A stretch of 64,000 nucleotides of DNA from Alphaproteobacteria bacterium (lineage in GTDB: Bacteria > Pseudomonadota > Alphaproteobacteria > JANSWW01): contig JANSWW010000004.1 of NCBI GenBank assembly GCA_024743275.1, forward strand, positions 124,001 to 188,000, given 5' to 3'. The notes under the pieces were generated by a model that saw only the letters and a program-made list of their open reading frames with translations, was not told where the DNA came from and searched no databases. Of the stretch, positions 8,697-17,765 are shown piece by piece (position 1 is the first letter of the stretch; every line of letters begins with the position of its first letter). The translations under genes and the position numbers were made by a program.

Positions 8697-9827
8697 ATGA
8701 CATCTGGATTGAACGTGGCCGTTCTGGCCGCCGGAATCGCCCTTGCGATCCCGGCATTTGCCCAGTCGGCTCAAACCTTCGAGAGTTCGGCCGGCGACAT
8801 CCGTGTCGAGCGCATGGCCGAAGGGCTGGAAAACCCCTGGGCTTTCGCCTTCCTGCCGGAGCCCGGCCGGATCCTGGTCACGGAAATCGACGGCCGGATG
8901 CGGATCGTCGACGACGGCCTGGTCGGACCGCCCCTCGACGGCGTGCCGGAGGTCCGGGCCCGCGGCCAGGGCGGCCTGCTGGATGTCGTGCTCGCGCCCG
9001 AGTTCGAGACGACGCGGGAGATCTATTTTAGCTTTTCGGAACCGACCGACGACGGCGGCGCCCATACCGCGCTCGCCCGGGCGCGACTGGCCGAGGACGG
9101 CGGCGCCCTGACCGGCGTCCAGGTGATTTTCCGGCAAACACCGTCCGGCGGCGGCGGCCGCCATTTCGGCTCCCGCATCGTCTTCAACGACGACGGCACG
9201 CTGTTCCTCACCCTCGGCGACCGGGGGCAACGGGACCGGGTCCAGGACCTCGGCAACCATTTCGGTAAGGTCGTTCGGCTGAACCGCGACGGCTCCGTGC
9301 CGGCGGACAATCCCTTCATCGGCCGGGACGACGTGCTGCCGGAAATCTGGTCCTATGGCCACCGAAACGCCCAGGGAGCGGCCAGCGATGCCGACGGGAC
9401 CTACTACACGATCTCCCATGGCGCGCGGGGCGGTGACGAGGTGAACCAGCCCCGGGCCGGGCTCAACTACGGCTGGGCCGACGTGTCCTACGGCACCCAC
9501 TACTCGGGACGATCCTTCCCGACCGCGTCCCGCGAAGGCACCGAGCAGCCGCTGTTCTATTGGGATCCGTCCATCGCGCCCTCCGGGGCCGCCTTCTATG
9601 ACGGGGACCGCTTTCCCGCGTGGCGCGGCGACCTGTTCGTCGGCTCGCTGAAATTCGGCCTGATCTCGCGGCTCGACATGGAGGACGGTGAGATCGTCGG
9701 CGAGGAGAGACTGATGGACGGCGCGTTCGGCCGGGTGCGCGATGTCCGCATCGGACCGGACGGCGCGATCTGGTTCGCGACCGACCGCTCCGACGGCGGC
9801 CTCTATCGAATCGTCCCGGCGGAGTAG
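8697..9827 (+). CDS. Periplasmic PQQ-type aldose sugar dehydrogenase (YliI/Asd family)
   Basis: This 376-residue exported protein has a signal peptide of about 23 residues ending AIPAFAQS. A six-bladed glucose/sorbosone dehydrogenase propeller follows, with NPWAFAFLPEPGRILVTEIDGRM, GGRHFGSRIVFNDDG, EIWSYGHRNAQGAA and GLNYGWADVSYG. The family oxidises aldoses at the periplasmic face using PQQ; no pqq genes are in the window. The frame is open from 8616, but ATG 8697 behind GAAGAGGAGG is the clear start and gives a proper signal peptide. Confidence 0.88.
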   Translation: MTSGLNVAVLAAGIALAIPAFAQSAQTFESSAGDIRVERMAEGLENPWAFAFLPEPGRILVTEIDGRMRIVDDGLVGPPLDGVPEVRARGQGGLLDVVLAPEFETTREIYFSFSEPTDDGGAHTALARARLAEDGGALTGVQVIFRQTPSGGGGRHFGSRIVFNDDGTLFLTLGDRGQRDRVQDLGNHFGKVVRLNRDGSVPADNPFIGRDDVLPEIWSYGHRNAQGAASDADGTYYTISHGARGGDEVNQPRAGLNYGWADVSYGTHYSGRSFPTASREGTEQPLFYWDPSIAPSGAAFYDGDRFPAWRGDLFVGSLKFGLISRLDMEDGEIVGEERLMDGAFGRVRDVRIGPDGAIWFATDRSDGGLYRIVPAE

Positions 9828-9899
9828 GGCACGGCCATAGGCTCAAGGCGTGTCGCGGGCCGGCTCACGCCGACCCGCGAAGATGACCGGAAAGGCCGC

Positions 9900-11381
9900 T
9901 CAGTTCCGATTGTACTGGCGTCCATCCTCCGCTCCGGAAGCGGAAGACGGCAAAGGCGTGCTCGCCGTGCAGATATCACAGCCGCAGGCCGAATAGCCCG
10001 GCCAGGCCGGCGGCGACTGGTTGGTCCAGGATCCGATCCATCCGCCGCTTCCCGAGCAGAGGGGATCGCAGACTTGCGGCGCTTGGCTGGTTGAACCCGG
10101 GAAGCTCGTGCTCGCCAGGTCGCAATGGCCCTCGAACTGGCCCTTCACCGCCGTTTGCACCGTGCCGCCGAAGCTGTGGAAGCTGCTGCGGTCCGTCGTC
10201 GGCATGTTCACCAGCATGGAGGTGTTGCCGTCGAGCACCGCCTTCATCTGCGTATAGAGCGGGTCCTGGGCGCTGAGCGCGTTCAGGATGCTCGTCCGGG
10301 CCGGGAAGAGATAGGACAAGTCGCCCCCCGGCGGGGCTATGGCCGCCTGGACGACCGCCTGCTGGGTCATCAGATCGGCCAGGAAGAACGGCAGGGTGCC
10401 GCTATTCTGAAGGAAAGTGGAGCTGCTGTTCACGCCCACGACGTCGGCATAGAACATGGTCGGCGCGGAGGTGTTATCGGTCCAGGGAAAGGCCCGAAGC
10501 TCCAGTCCCCCCCGGGTCGTCGACGACATCTGCGACATGCTCTCGGAGAAGCCGATCGAGGTCCGGCCATAGCCCTCGCTGAAATAGCCCGCCCGGATAT
10601 ACTGGTCCTCGACCCCCGACAGGGACGGAATGGCCCCGGTCAGCGCGTTATAGTAGCTGGCGGTCTCCGCGATATCGGCCATCGAGTCGATGATGGACTG
10701 GTCGAGCGTGGTCATGGACGGCCAGGTGCCGTTGTCGAGATAGCCCTTGATCATGTAGTTGACCGCGATCGTCGTCTTGCCCGTCATGTTCAGCATCGAG
10801 CCCGTACCACCGAAGGGCACGGGACTGATGTAGACGCCGGCGGGATTGACCGACAGGAATTCCGAGAGCGTGGTCACGGTCTCCATGCCATGGTCGCCAT
10901 CATGGTAGAACATGATGTTGGTGCAGCCGAGCATGGGCAGGGCCAGCATGCTGCCGTCCGGCTGGGACAGAGCGGTACTGGCGTAGGACACGAAATCGGA
11001 CGCGTCGGTGACGTAGTTGGACGGGACCGCCGTGGTTTGGGTCTTCCAGTATTCTAGATACATCGCGTCATAGACGAAGACGTCGATCTGCGCCTGGGTG
11101 CCGCTGCCATTCGTGTAGACCGGATTGGAGTCATAGCCACCGTCCCAAACGCTCTCGTCGGCGATGAGATAGAGCTTCTCGGATTTGCCCGACGCGCTCC
11201 AGGCGGAGCAGATCGACGTCGCGAAGGTATCGGTATCCGGGACGTAGGGATAGAGCGCGGCGGCGATGCAGTCTTCGCCGTCGGTACAGATCGCGTCACA
11301 GGTATCCGCCTGGGCCTTGCTCGCCATCAACGCGACGCCAAGAACCAATACCAACGCATGTAGGTTGAACAAGAGTTTCAT
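9900..11381 (-). CDS. Secreted thiaminase I-like protein (periplasmic-binding-protein fold)
   Basis: This 493-residue protein has a Sec signal peptide cleaved after AQA (residues 1-25). Its mature start, with ALYPYVPDTDTFATSI, resembles thiaminase I. The segment LPMLGCTNIMFYHDGD places a cysteine at 153, and GFSESM places a glutamate at 280. In Paenibacillus thiaminase I the nucleophile and general base are, from memory, Cys113 and Glu241, 128 residues apart; here the pair is 127 apart. Thiaminase I swaps the thiazole of thiamine for a nucleophile. The last 75 residues are cysteine-, serine- and proline-rich and unusual. No thiamine genes are adjacent. The promoter region is AT-rich. A plain sugar-binding protein is the alternative. 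Confidence 0.65.
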   Translation of the reverse strand: MKLLFNLHALVLVLGVALMASKAQADTCDAICTDGEDCIAAALYPYVPDTDTFATSICSAWSASGKSEKLYLIADESVWDGGYDSNPVYTNGSGTQAQIDVFVYDAMYLEYWKTQTTAVPSNYVTDASDFVSYASTALSQPDGSMLALPMLGCTNIMFYHDGDHGMETVTTLSEFLSVNPAGVYISPVPFGGTGSMLNMTGKTTIAVNYMIKGYLDNGTWPSMTTLDQSIIDSMADIAETASYYNALTGAIPSLSGVEDQYIRAGYFSEGYGRTSIGFSESMSQMSSTTRGGLELRAFPWTDNTSAPTMFYADVVGVNSSSTFLQNSGTLPFFLADLMTQQAVVQAAIAPPGGDLSYLFPARTSILNALSAQDPLYTQMKAVLDGNTSMLVNMPTTDRSSFHSFGGTVQTAVKGQFEGHCDLASTSFPGSTSQAPQVCDPLCSGSGGWIGSWTNQSPPAWPGYSACGCDICTASTPLPSSASGAEDGRQYNRN

Positions 11382-11626
11382 GATGCCTCCCCTATAAAAT
11401 GTTGAAAATCATGACTCGATAAGGAATTAATATCGCATATATAGTTAATCATAAAACGCTAAGGTTGTATAGCGGAGTGATTAGGGCCGTTGTTTGGCCC
11501 CAGCCCGACCCGAGCACCAGCCCGACCCGAGCACGCTTGTCGACGCCGGCGATTGCAAGGATGGCGCCTCCCCGCCGATACTACGACCTCTTGATAGCCA
11601 GGAGACGATGCGAAAGGAGCGACGGC
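11382..11626. other. AT-rich divergent promoter region with a tandem 17-bp duplication
   Basis: Bases 11392-11470 are markedly AT-rich compared with the rest of the window and lie directly upstream of the thiaminase-like gene. Bases 11501-11517 and 11518-11534 are an exact tandem duplication of CAGCCCGACCCGAGCAC. No open reading frame is supported before the GFA start at 11627. Confidence 0.5.
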
Positions 11627-12019
11627 ATGGACCGGCACACCGGCGGTTGCCTCTGCGGGGCGGTGCGGCTCGTGGCCACGGGGCGCCCCTACCGGGTCGG
11701 ACTGTGTCACTGCCTCGACTGCCGCAAACATCACGGCGCCCTGTTCTACGCCGCGGCCGTGTTTCCGAAGGACGCGGTGACGATCGACGGGACGACGGGC
11801 GACTATCAAGGGCGGCATTTTTGCCAGCGCTGCGGATCATCCGTCTTCGCCCGGAGCGGAGACGAGATCGAAGTCCATCTCGGAAGCCTGGACTCCCCGG
11901 ATCGACTTACCCCGACCTATGAGGGCTGGACCGTCCGCCGCGAAGCCTGGCTCCCGCCCTTTCCCCTCAAGAAGCGCTATGCGTACAGCCGGGACGCCAC
12001 AGAACCGGACGAGGACTGA
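11627..12019 (+). CDS. GFA-family zinc protein
   Basis: This 130-residue GFA-domain protein has GGCLCGAVRL at the N-terminus, LCHCLDCRKHHG in the middle and FCQRCGSS as the third cysteine group, matching the two-zinc CENP-V/GFA fold. The frame is open from 11465, but ATG 11627 follows CGAAAGGAGC and gives the standard family N-terminus, so it is chosen. It is convergent with the DMT transporter gene, whose stop is 7 bases away. Enzymatic activity is unproven for proteins of this size. Confidence 0.85.
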   Translation: MDRHTGGCLCGAVRLVATGRPYRVGLCHCLDCRKHHGALFYAAAVFPKDAVTIDGTTGDYQGRHFCQRCGSSVFARSGDEIEVHLGSLDSPDRLTPTYEGWTVRREAWLPPFPLKKRYAYSRDATEPDED

Positions 12020-12026
12020 CGCCCCG

Positions 12027-12995
12027 TCACTCCGGCCGTTCCGCCGTCGCGCGGCGGCGCCGGGAGATCGCCGATGCCGCCCCCGAGACGGACACCAGGG
12101 AGCCGGCGAAGAAGACCAAGAGCCCGAGCGATGTCAGGGCGGAGACCTGGACCCGCCCCTCGATCATCTGCAGGACGAAGATGATCAACGGCGCCGTCGA
12201 CGCCACCGCCGCGATGGTCAGCGACGTGGTCATGGAAATCGCCTTCTGGACCGCATAGATCGGGAAGGCGAGAAGCAGCAGGCCGAGCACATAGGCCAGC
12301 GCCAGATCCTCGAAGGGAACCGGCCCCTTGGCGTCGAGGCCGGAGAGATAGCCCGCCAGGGTCACCATCAGGAAAAGCGGAAAACGCAGACCAAACTGGG
12401 TCGTCGGGCCGAGGCCCACCCGATGCAGCCGCTGCCCGTAGAGCAGCATCCCGGTGATGAAGATGCCGCCCAGGAAAGAGGCCGCCAGTCCCAAAGTCGC
12501 CGCCGCGATATCGCCGCGCACGAACCCGCTGAAGCCGAGGCCGGTGATGACCGCCAAGAACACCATCGAGAGGGCGATGATCACCGCCCCCACCCCTTCG
12601 GTCCGGTTGCGGGGCTTCTCCGCCTCCGCGATCCCGAAATACGCAAAGGCGATGGTGGTGACCGGAATGGCCCCGACAAACAGCGTGAAGGCGACCGCCG
12701 GCTCGATCAACTGGACGCCGAGGAAATACAAGCCCCATCCAAGGGTCACCGTGATGTTCAGCCCGAGCACGTTCTTCCACTGGACCAGCGCCAGGGCCAG
12801 TTCCGAGGGTGTCCTGAACGCGGACCAGACACCGCAGAAAATCGCCGCCGAGCCGAAGACGAGACCGCCCAAGAAAAAGCTATCGATTTCCTGCAGATAG
12901 GCACCGAGATAGACCGCTTGGCCGGCATCCAGGATCACGAAGATCACACACCAGACCAGCCCCTCATACTCCCTCGCCGTTCGCCCCACGCCCAT
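12027..12995 (-). CDS. EamA/DMT-superfamily-like membrane transporter
   Basis: This 322-residue integral membrane protein has about ten hydrophobic helices in two halves, which is the drug/metabolite transporter layout. Similarity to the EamA domain is weak by eye, so the substrate and direction are unknown. It has a short charged C-terminal tail (SRRRRATAERPE). It begins at ATG 12995. It is upstream of nothing in an operon; the next gene to its left is convergent. Confidence 0.65.
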   Translation of the reverse strand: MGVGRTAREYEGLVWCVIFVILDAGQAVYLGAYLQEIDSFFLGGLVFGSAAIFCGVWSAFRTPSELALALVQWKNVLGLNITVTLGWGLYFLGVQLIEPAVAFTLFVGAIPVTTIAFAYFGIAEAEKPRNRTEGVGAVIIALSMVFLAVITGLGFSGFVRGDIAAATLGLAASFLGGIFITGMLLYGQRLHRVGLGPTTQFGLRFPLFLMVTLAGYLSGLDAKGPVPFEDLALAYVLGLLLLAFPIYAVQKAISMTTSLTIAAVASTAPLIIFVLQMIEGRVQVSALTSLGLLVFFAGSLVSVSGAASAISRRRRATAERPE

Positions 12996-13118
12996 CGCCC
13001 CGCTGATTTACCCGGCCTAAATCGCCCGGCCTCGGATACCCGGAAAAAGAACGCGTCCGGGACACGTCGCCTCGGGCCACCTGCATTTCGCATACGAAAT
13101 ACAAGCGTGTATTGCCGG

Positions 13119-13751
13119 TCAAGCCGACAGCAGGACGGAGATCGCGCTGAACACGACCAGGCCGGCCATCACCAACGAGATCAGGCGCGCGCGCGAACCG
13201 TCGAGCATGACCGCCCTCAGGCCGGTGCCCGCCAGCATCCAGATCGTGTTGCAGATCGGCGCGACCGCGAGAAAGGTCAGGGACATGATCGCCATCCGGC
13301 CGAGCGGATCCGACGACAATCCGGAAAAGGCGGCACTGGCGGCGATCGCCATCGTCCATGCCTTCGGATTGACCCATTGAAACAGCGCTGCTTCGGACAG
13401 TTTCATCGGCCGTCCCTCTGGCTCCGGGTCCGTCGCACCGGCCCCGGCGGGCCGCGGTCGCAACGCCGGGCGCGCCAACTGCCAGGCCAGCCAGAACAAC
13501 CAGGCGGCCCCGGCATATTTGAGGACCGAGAACACCTGCGGATATTGCTCCAAGAGCGCCCCGAGCCCCAAAACCACCGCACCGATCATGATCGCGAAAC
13601 CGCCCGCGATTCCGGCGATATGGGGAATCGTCCGCCGCCATCCGAAGGCGGCACCGGACGCCAGAACCATCAGATTGTTCGGGCCGGGCGTGATCGACGC
13701 CACGAAAGCGAAGCTGAGAAAGGCGGTGAATGTGGCGGTCGTCTCAAGCAC
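13119..13751 (-). CDS. LysE/RhtB-family amino-acid exporter
   Basis: This protein has the LysE signature SITPGPNNLMVLASGAAFGWRRTIPH near the N-terminus, WLFWLAWQLARP, and ALFQWVNPKAWTMAI, with six hydrophobic helices. These carriers export amino acids or homoserine lactones. No ATG is available at the N-terminus: GTG 13751, preceded by GAGGG, gives 210 residues, the normal family length, whereas the frame is open to a TTG at 13811. The gene is divergent from the LysR gene at 13890, a common arrangement in which the LysR protein controls the exporter. Confidence 0.85.
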   Translation of the reverse strand: MLETTATFTAFLSFAFVASITPGPNNLMVLASGAAFGWRRTIPHIAGIAGGFAIMIGAVVLGLGALLEQYPQVFSVLKYAGAAWLFWLAWQLARPALRPRPAGAGATDPEPEGRPMKLSEAALFQWVNPKAWTMAIAASAAFSGLSSDPLGRMAIMSLTFLAVAPICNTIWMLAGTGLRAVMLDGSRARLISLVMAGLVVFSAISVLLSA

Positions 13752-13889
13752 GGTCCGGGCCCTCGGATATTTGCGGTATGGGGTGGGCGGGCGCGCAAGG
13801 CCCCCCTGCAATGCTCGCTATCGCCTTACGTTGCTTTTTGGCCGGTAGAAACGCAGTATTGTGCAGATACTTCCTGTGAGAATGCAGCA

Positions 13890-14786
13890 ATGCGGCTGGA
13901 TCCCCTTCCCTGGGACGAATTGAAACTGCTGTTGGCGGCGGGCCGGACGAGTTCCCTCAAGAGCCTTGCGCACGAGATGGGCATCGATCCGACCACGGCC
14001 AGCCGCCGCATGAAGACGCTTGAGGAGACGGTGGGGCTGTCGCTCTTCATCCGCTCCCATGGCGCCCTCCGGCTTACCGACGAGGGCAATCGCCTCCTGC
14101 GTCATGCGCAGAGCATGGAACGGGCGGAACAGGATTTCCGCATCTCGGTCCAGAAGCTCAAGAATCTGCCGAAGGGGGTGGTGAGGATCAGCGCGCCGCC
14201 GACCATCGCCCGTTTCGTTCTCGGCCCGGCCATCAATCGGCTACGGCGGACCGCGCCGGATATCTCCATCGACCTGGAGACCGAGACCGGCAATGTCCGT
14301 CTCGAGCGATGGGAGGCGGATATCGCAGTCCGTCTCGGGGCGCCGCGCGATGTCACGGATACCTTGCTGGTCAGCCGAATCGGGACTGCGGCCTATGCGG
14401 TCTTCGAACCGGCGAACGGCCCGCGGCCAGCCGGTTGGATCGCCTATCCCAGGCGGTTCTCGCACGTCCCCGAAGCGGCCTGGGTCGAGGACAGACTGGC
14501 GGGTACGGAGCCGGTCATGCGGGCCAACGATCCGATGGCCATGGCGATGGCGGTCGCAGCCGGCGCGGGCCGCGCCGTCCTGCCGGTCGCCCTGGGTCCC
14601 GCCGTCCCGGGCATCGTTCAACCGGCGCCGCCGGTCTTGGAGCGGGAGGTTTGGGCTCTGCGCCACGCCGAGACGGGAAAGACCTCCGCGGTGCGCACCG
14701 CCTATGAATGGCTTGTGGAAACATTCCGGCCCCCCCCCGGATTAGTTTCCCGTCACGAAACCAGCCCCCGCCGCCTACCGGCTTGA
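13890..14786 (+). CDS. LysR-family transcriptional regulator
   Basis: This 298-residue regulator has an N-terminal winged helix (about residues 8-65; SSLKSLAHEMGIDPTTASRRMKTLEETVGLSLFIRS) and a substrate-binding domain beginning PKGVVRISAPPTIARFVLGPAI. The same frame is open for almost 2 kb upstream, but that part is antisense to other genes; ATG 13890 gives the family N-terminus. The target is most likely the divergent LysE-type exporter. Its 3' end overlaps the convergent CoA-transferase gene by 12 bases. Confidence 0.9.
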   Translation: MRLDPLPWDELKLLLAAGRTSSLKSLAHEMGIDPTTASRRMKTLEETVGLSLFIRSHGALRLTDEGNRLLRHAQSMERAEQDFRISVQKLKNLPKGVVRISAPPTIARFVLGPAINRLRRTAPDISIDLETETGNVRLERWEADIAVRLGAPRDVTDTLLVSRIGTAAYAVFEPANGPRPAGWIAYPRRFSHVPEAAWVEDRLAGTEPVMRANDPMAMAMAVAAGAGRAVLPVALGPAVPGIVQPAPPVLEREVWALRHAETGKTSAVRTAYEWLVETFRPPPGLVSRHETSPRRLPA

Positions 14787-15878
14787 CCCGACGAGCGGCT
14801 TCAAGGCGGGCACGGGACCGTAGCGGCGCTCTTCCCCCACAAAGGACGCGCCCGGTGCCGGGAAGCTCACCGGCCCATTGGGGCTGTCCACCGTGATCCG
14901 CCGCAGATGCGGGTGGGCCGACAGCCCTTCCATGTCGTTGAGAGAAGCGAACGCGATCCCGATCTTCGACAACGCCGCGATGGCCTCATCGGCGTCATAT
15001 CGGGCGAACGCCTCGCCGACCATCCGGTCCGTTTCGGGCCGGTTGCGCACCCGCGCCACATTCGTCGAGAACAACGGGTCGTCCCCGTGGGACCCATTGC
15101 CGAGGAAATCCCGGCAGAACCGGACCCATTCCAGATCGGACTGGATCGAGATCAGGATCGGCGCCCCTGTCTTCGGCTGGAAGATGCCATAGGGCGCGAT
15201 GGAGGGATGGGCCAGGCCGACACGCCGGGGGCTCTTGCCGCCCTCATGATTCAGCAGGGGCACGGTCAGCCAATCAGCCATGACGTCGAACATGGAAACG
15301 GAGATTTCCGCCCCCTCTCCCGTGACGCCCCGGCGTATCAGCGCCTCGAGAATGGCGGCGTAGGCGGTCGCGCCGCTGCCGATGTCGACCACCGAGATCC
15401 CCACCCGCGACGGCTCCGACGGGCCGCCGGTGATCGAACACAACCCGGCTTCGGCCTGGATCAGCAGATCGTAGGCTTTGCGGTCCGACATCGGACCGTC
15501 CTCGCCATAGCCGGAGATCGAGCAGGTGATCAGGCGGGAGTTCCGTTCCCGCAACGCCCTCGGGTCGAACCCCAGACGCGCCAGCGACCCGGTTTTCAGG
15601 TTCTGGATCAAGACATCCGCGTCGGCGATCAGCGCCTGGAGGGCCGCTTTGCCCTCCGGACTCGCCAGATCCAGCGTCACGGATTCCTTACCGCGGTTGA
15701 GCCAGACGAAATAGCTCGACTGCCCGGCCGCCACATCGTCATAGCCCCGGGCGAAGTCCCCTTCGGGACGTTCGATCTTGATGACCCGGGCACCGGCGTC
15801 CGCGAGACGCGCGGAGGCGAAAGGCGCCGCGACCGCCTGCTCGATGGCGACGACCGTGAGCCCCGCCAGCGGCGGCAT
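14775..15878 (-). CDS. CoA-transferase family III (CaiB/BaiF-like)
   Basis: This 367-residue family III CoA-transferase moves CoA between carboxylic acids through a covalent aspartyl intermediate. Visible landmarks are GLTVVAIEQAVAAPFASARLADAGARVIKIERPEGD, SSYFVWLNRGKESVTLDL, and KAYDLLIQAEAG, whose Asp is the expected nucleophile. The ATG at 15878 overlaps the stop of the acyl-CoA dehydrogenase upstream. The two genes therefore form a coupled pair that would activate and then oxidise one acyl substrate, which is unidentified. Confidence 0.9.
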   Translation of the reverse strand: MPPLAGLTVVAIEQAVAAPFASARLADAGARVIKIERPEGDFARGYDDVAAGQSSYFVWLNRGKESVTLDLASPEGKAALQALIADADVLIQNLKTGSLARLGFDPRALRERNSRLITCSISGYGEDGPMSDRKAYDLLIQAEAGLCSITGGPSEPSRVGISVVDIGSGATAYAAILEALIRRGVTGEGAEISVSMFDVMADWLTVPLLNHEGGKSPRRVGLAHPSIAPYGIFQPKTGAPILISIQSDLEWVRFCRDFLGNGSHGDDPLFSTNVARVRNRPETDRMVGEAFARYDADEAIAALSKIGIAFASLNDMEGLSAHPHLRRITVDSPNGPVSFPAPGASFVGEERRYGPVPALKPLVGSSR

Positions 15879-17038
15879 CAGAACGACCTCGGCATGCCCA
15901 GCACATGCTCGGCGACATAGGACAGGATCAGGTTGGTGGAGATCGGCGCGACCTGATAAAGCCGGGTTTCACGGAATTTGCGTTCCACATCGTACTCTGC
16001 GGCGAATCCGAACCCGCCATGGAACTGAAGGCAGGCGTTCGCCGCCTCCCAGCTCGCCTTGGCGGCCAGATATTTCGCCATATTGGCCTCGGTCCCGCAG
16101 GGCTTGCCGGCATCGTAGAGGGCGCAGGCCTTGTAGCGCATCAGATCGGCCGCCTGCACCTCGATATAGGCCTCCGCGATCGGGAACTGGACCCCCTGAT
16201 TCTTGCCGATGGGCCGGCCGAACACCTCCCGTTCATTGACATAGGCGGTGATCTTGTCGGTGAACCAATAGCCGTCGCCGATACACTCGGCGGCGATCAG
16301 CGCGCGTTCGGCATTGAGGCCCGTCAGGATGTACTTGAAGCCCTTGCCCTCTTCGCCGATGAGGTTTTCCTCGGGGATTTCGAGATCGTCGAAGAACAGC
16401 TCGTTGGTCTCATGGTTCACCATGTTCGCGATGGGCTTGACGTCCATGCCGTTCTTCATGGCGTCCTTGATGTCGACCAGGAAGATCGACAGTCCCTCGG
16501 ATTTCTTCTTCACCTCGGCGAGCGGTGTCGTCCTGGCCAGGAGGATCATCAGATCGGAGTGCTGCACCCGGCTGATCCAGACTTTCTGACCGTTCACCAC
16601 ATAGCGGTCGCCCTGCTTGACAGCCGTCGTCTTGAGCTGGGTCGTATCGGTCCCCGTCGTCGGTTCGGTGACACCCATGGACTGCAGGCGCAGTTCGCCG
16701 CTCGCGAGTTTCGGCAGAATGCGTTGACGCTGTTCCTCGGACCCGTGCCGGACCAGCGTGTTCATGTTGTACATCTGCCCGTGACAGGCGCCCGAATTGC
16801 CACCCGCCCGGTTGATCTCCTCCATGATCACACTGGCTTCCATAAGACCGAGCCCGGATCCGCCGTATTCCTCGGGGATGAGGGCCGCCATCCATCCCTC
16901 TTTCGTCAGGGCGTCGACGAACGCTTCCGGATAGCCCCGATCCTGATCGACTTTGCGATGGTAGTCGGGCGGAAACTGGTCGCACAGGGCGCGCACGCCT
17001 TCGCGGATATCGGAATACGCGTCTTCTGTTAGATTCAT
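15878..17038 (-). CDS. Acyl-CoA dehydrogenase
   Basis: This 386-residue flavoenzyme introduces a 2,3-double bond into an acyl-CoA. Helical N-domain, MGVTEPTTGTDTTQLKT (FAD/substrate strand), DGYWFTDKITAYVNEREVFGRPIGKNQGVQF, and the C-terminal QFHGGFGFAAEYDVERKFRETRLYQ segment are all present. The usual C-terminal catalytic Glu is replaced (LYQVAPIST), but Glu244 in TGLNAERALIAA sits where isovaleryl- and long-chain enzymes have theirs. ATG 17038 follows AGGGGCG and gives the normal length; the frame stays open to 17380. It is coupled to the downstream CoA-transferase gene by ATGA. Confidence 0.92.
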   Translation of the reverse strand: MNLTEDAYSDIREGVRALCDQFPPDYHRKVDQDRGYPEAFVDALTKEGWMAALIPEEYGGSGLGLMEASVIMEEINRAGGNSGACHGQMYNMNTLVRHGSEEQRQRILPKLASGELRLQSMGVTEPTTGTDTTQLKTTAVKQGDRYVVNGQKVWISRVQHSDLMILLARTTPLAEVKKKSEGLSIFLVDIKDAMKNGMDVKPIANMVNHETNELFFDDLEIPEENLIGEEGKGFKYILTGLNAERALIAAECIGDGYWFTDKITAYVNEREVFGRPIGKNQGVQFPIAEAYIEVQAADLMRYKACALYDAGKPCGTEANMAKYLAAKASWEAANACLQFHGGFGFAAEYDVERKFRETRLYQVAPISTNLILSYVAEHVLGMPRSF

Positions 17039-17154
17039 GCCGGCGCCCCTGTCGTGAAGATTGACTGCTGTCCGGTTTAGTCGGTCGGCCGCCATCGCAC
17101 AAATCCATGCTGCTATGACCTGGACGAGCACCGGTCCGGCACCGCCCGGTCTCC

Positions 17155-17691
17155 TTAGCGGAGGGGATAGGCGCGGGCGACCCCGCGCGCGATCGCCACG
17201 GTCAGCAAGGCCTTGATGATGTCGCCGGGCAGGAAGGGCAGCATCGCGGCGAAACCGGCGTCGATCGACCAGCCCAGCACGACCGCCATCCACGGCGTAC
17301 CGATCAGATAGACGACCCCGATCCCGCCGACGGCGACCGCGAGGACCTGCCCGACGATGCCCGAGCCCAGCCTGCGCCACAGCAGACCGATCACCACCGC
17401 CGCGATCGGCCAGCTGATCAAAAAGCCGCCGGTCACGCCGGGGAATACCCCGAAACCGCCACGCCCACCGGACAGAAGCGGCAACCCGACCATCACCAGC
17501 AGAAGGAAAAGCACCTGGCTGAGGCCGCCCCGCCGCATGCCGAGGATCGCCCCGGCCAGCATCGGCCCCATGGACTGCGCGGTGATGGGAACACCGGTCA
17601 ACGGCAGCGCAATCGGCGGAAACAGGGCAAGCGCCGCGGTCAATGCCGCAAAGAGGGCGATAAGGACGAGATCACGCGTCGTCATGGGCAT
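17155..17691 (-). CDS. bioY: Biotin ECF transporter substrate-binding protein BioY
   Basis: This 178-residue membrane protein is the biotin-specific S component. Six hydrophobic helices, the VPITAQSMGPMLAGAILGMRRG segment and FGVFPGVTGGFLISWPIAA are typical BioY signatures. Two ATG codons are possible (17691 and 17685). It is the last gene of the bioM-bioN-bioY unit, starting 74 bases after bioN. Together they import biotin, the cofactor needed by the biotin carboxylase and carrier protein encoded at 37.3-38.9 kb. Confidence 0.95.
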   Translation of the reverse strand: MPMTTRDLVLIALFAALTAALALFPPIALPLTGVPITAQSMGPMLAGAILGMRRGGLSQVLFLLLVMVGLPLLSGGRGGFGVFPGVTGGFLISWPIAAVVIGLLWRRLGSGIVGQVLAVAVGGIGVVYLIGTPWMAVVLGWSIDAGFAAMLPFLPGDIIKALLTVAIARGVARAYPLR

Positions 17692-17765
17692 ACCAACTTC
17701 GGGGATCGGGCCAGACCGAACGTGCCGGTCTTTCTAGGAACAGGCGTGAGATATGACAGATCGCT

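Noticed and set aside
11919..13889. Very long plus-strand open frame running into the LysR gene
   Set aside because: It is antisense to the DMT transporter and LysE genes, has low-complexity Arg/Gln/Asp-rich translation, and only the part from ATG 13890 matches a family.
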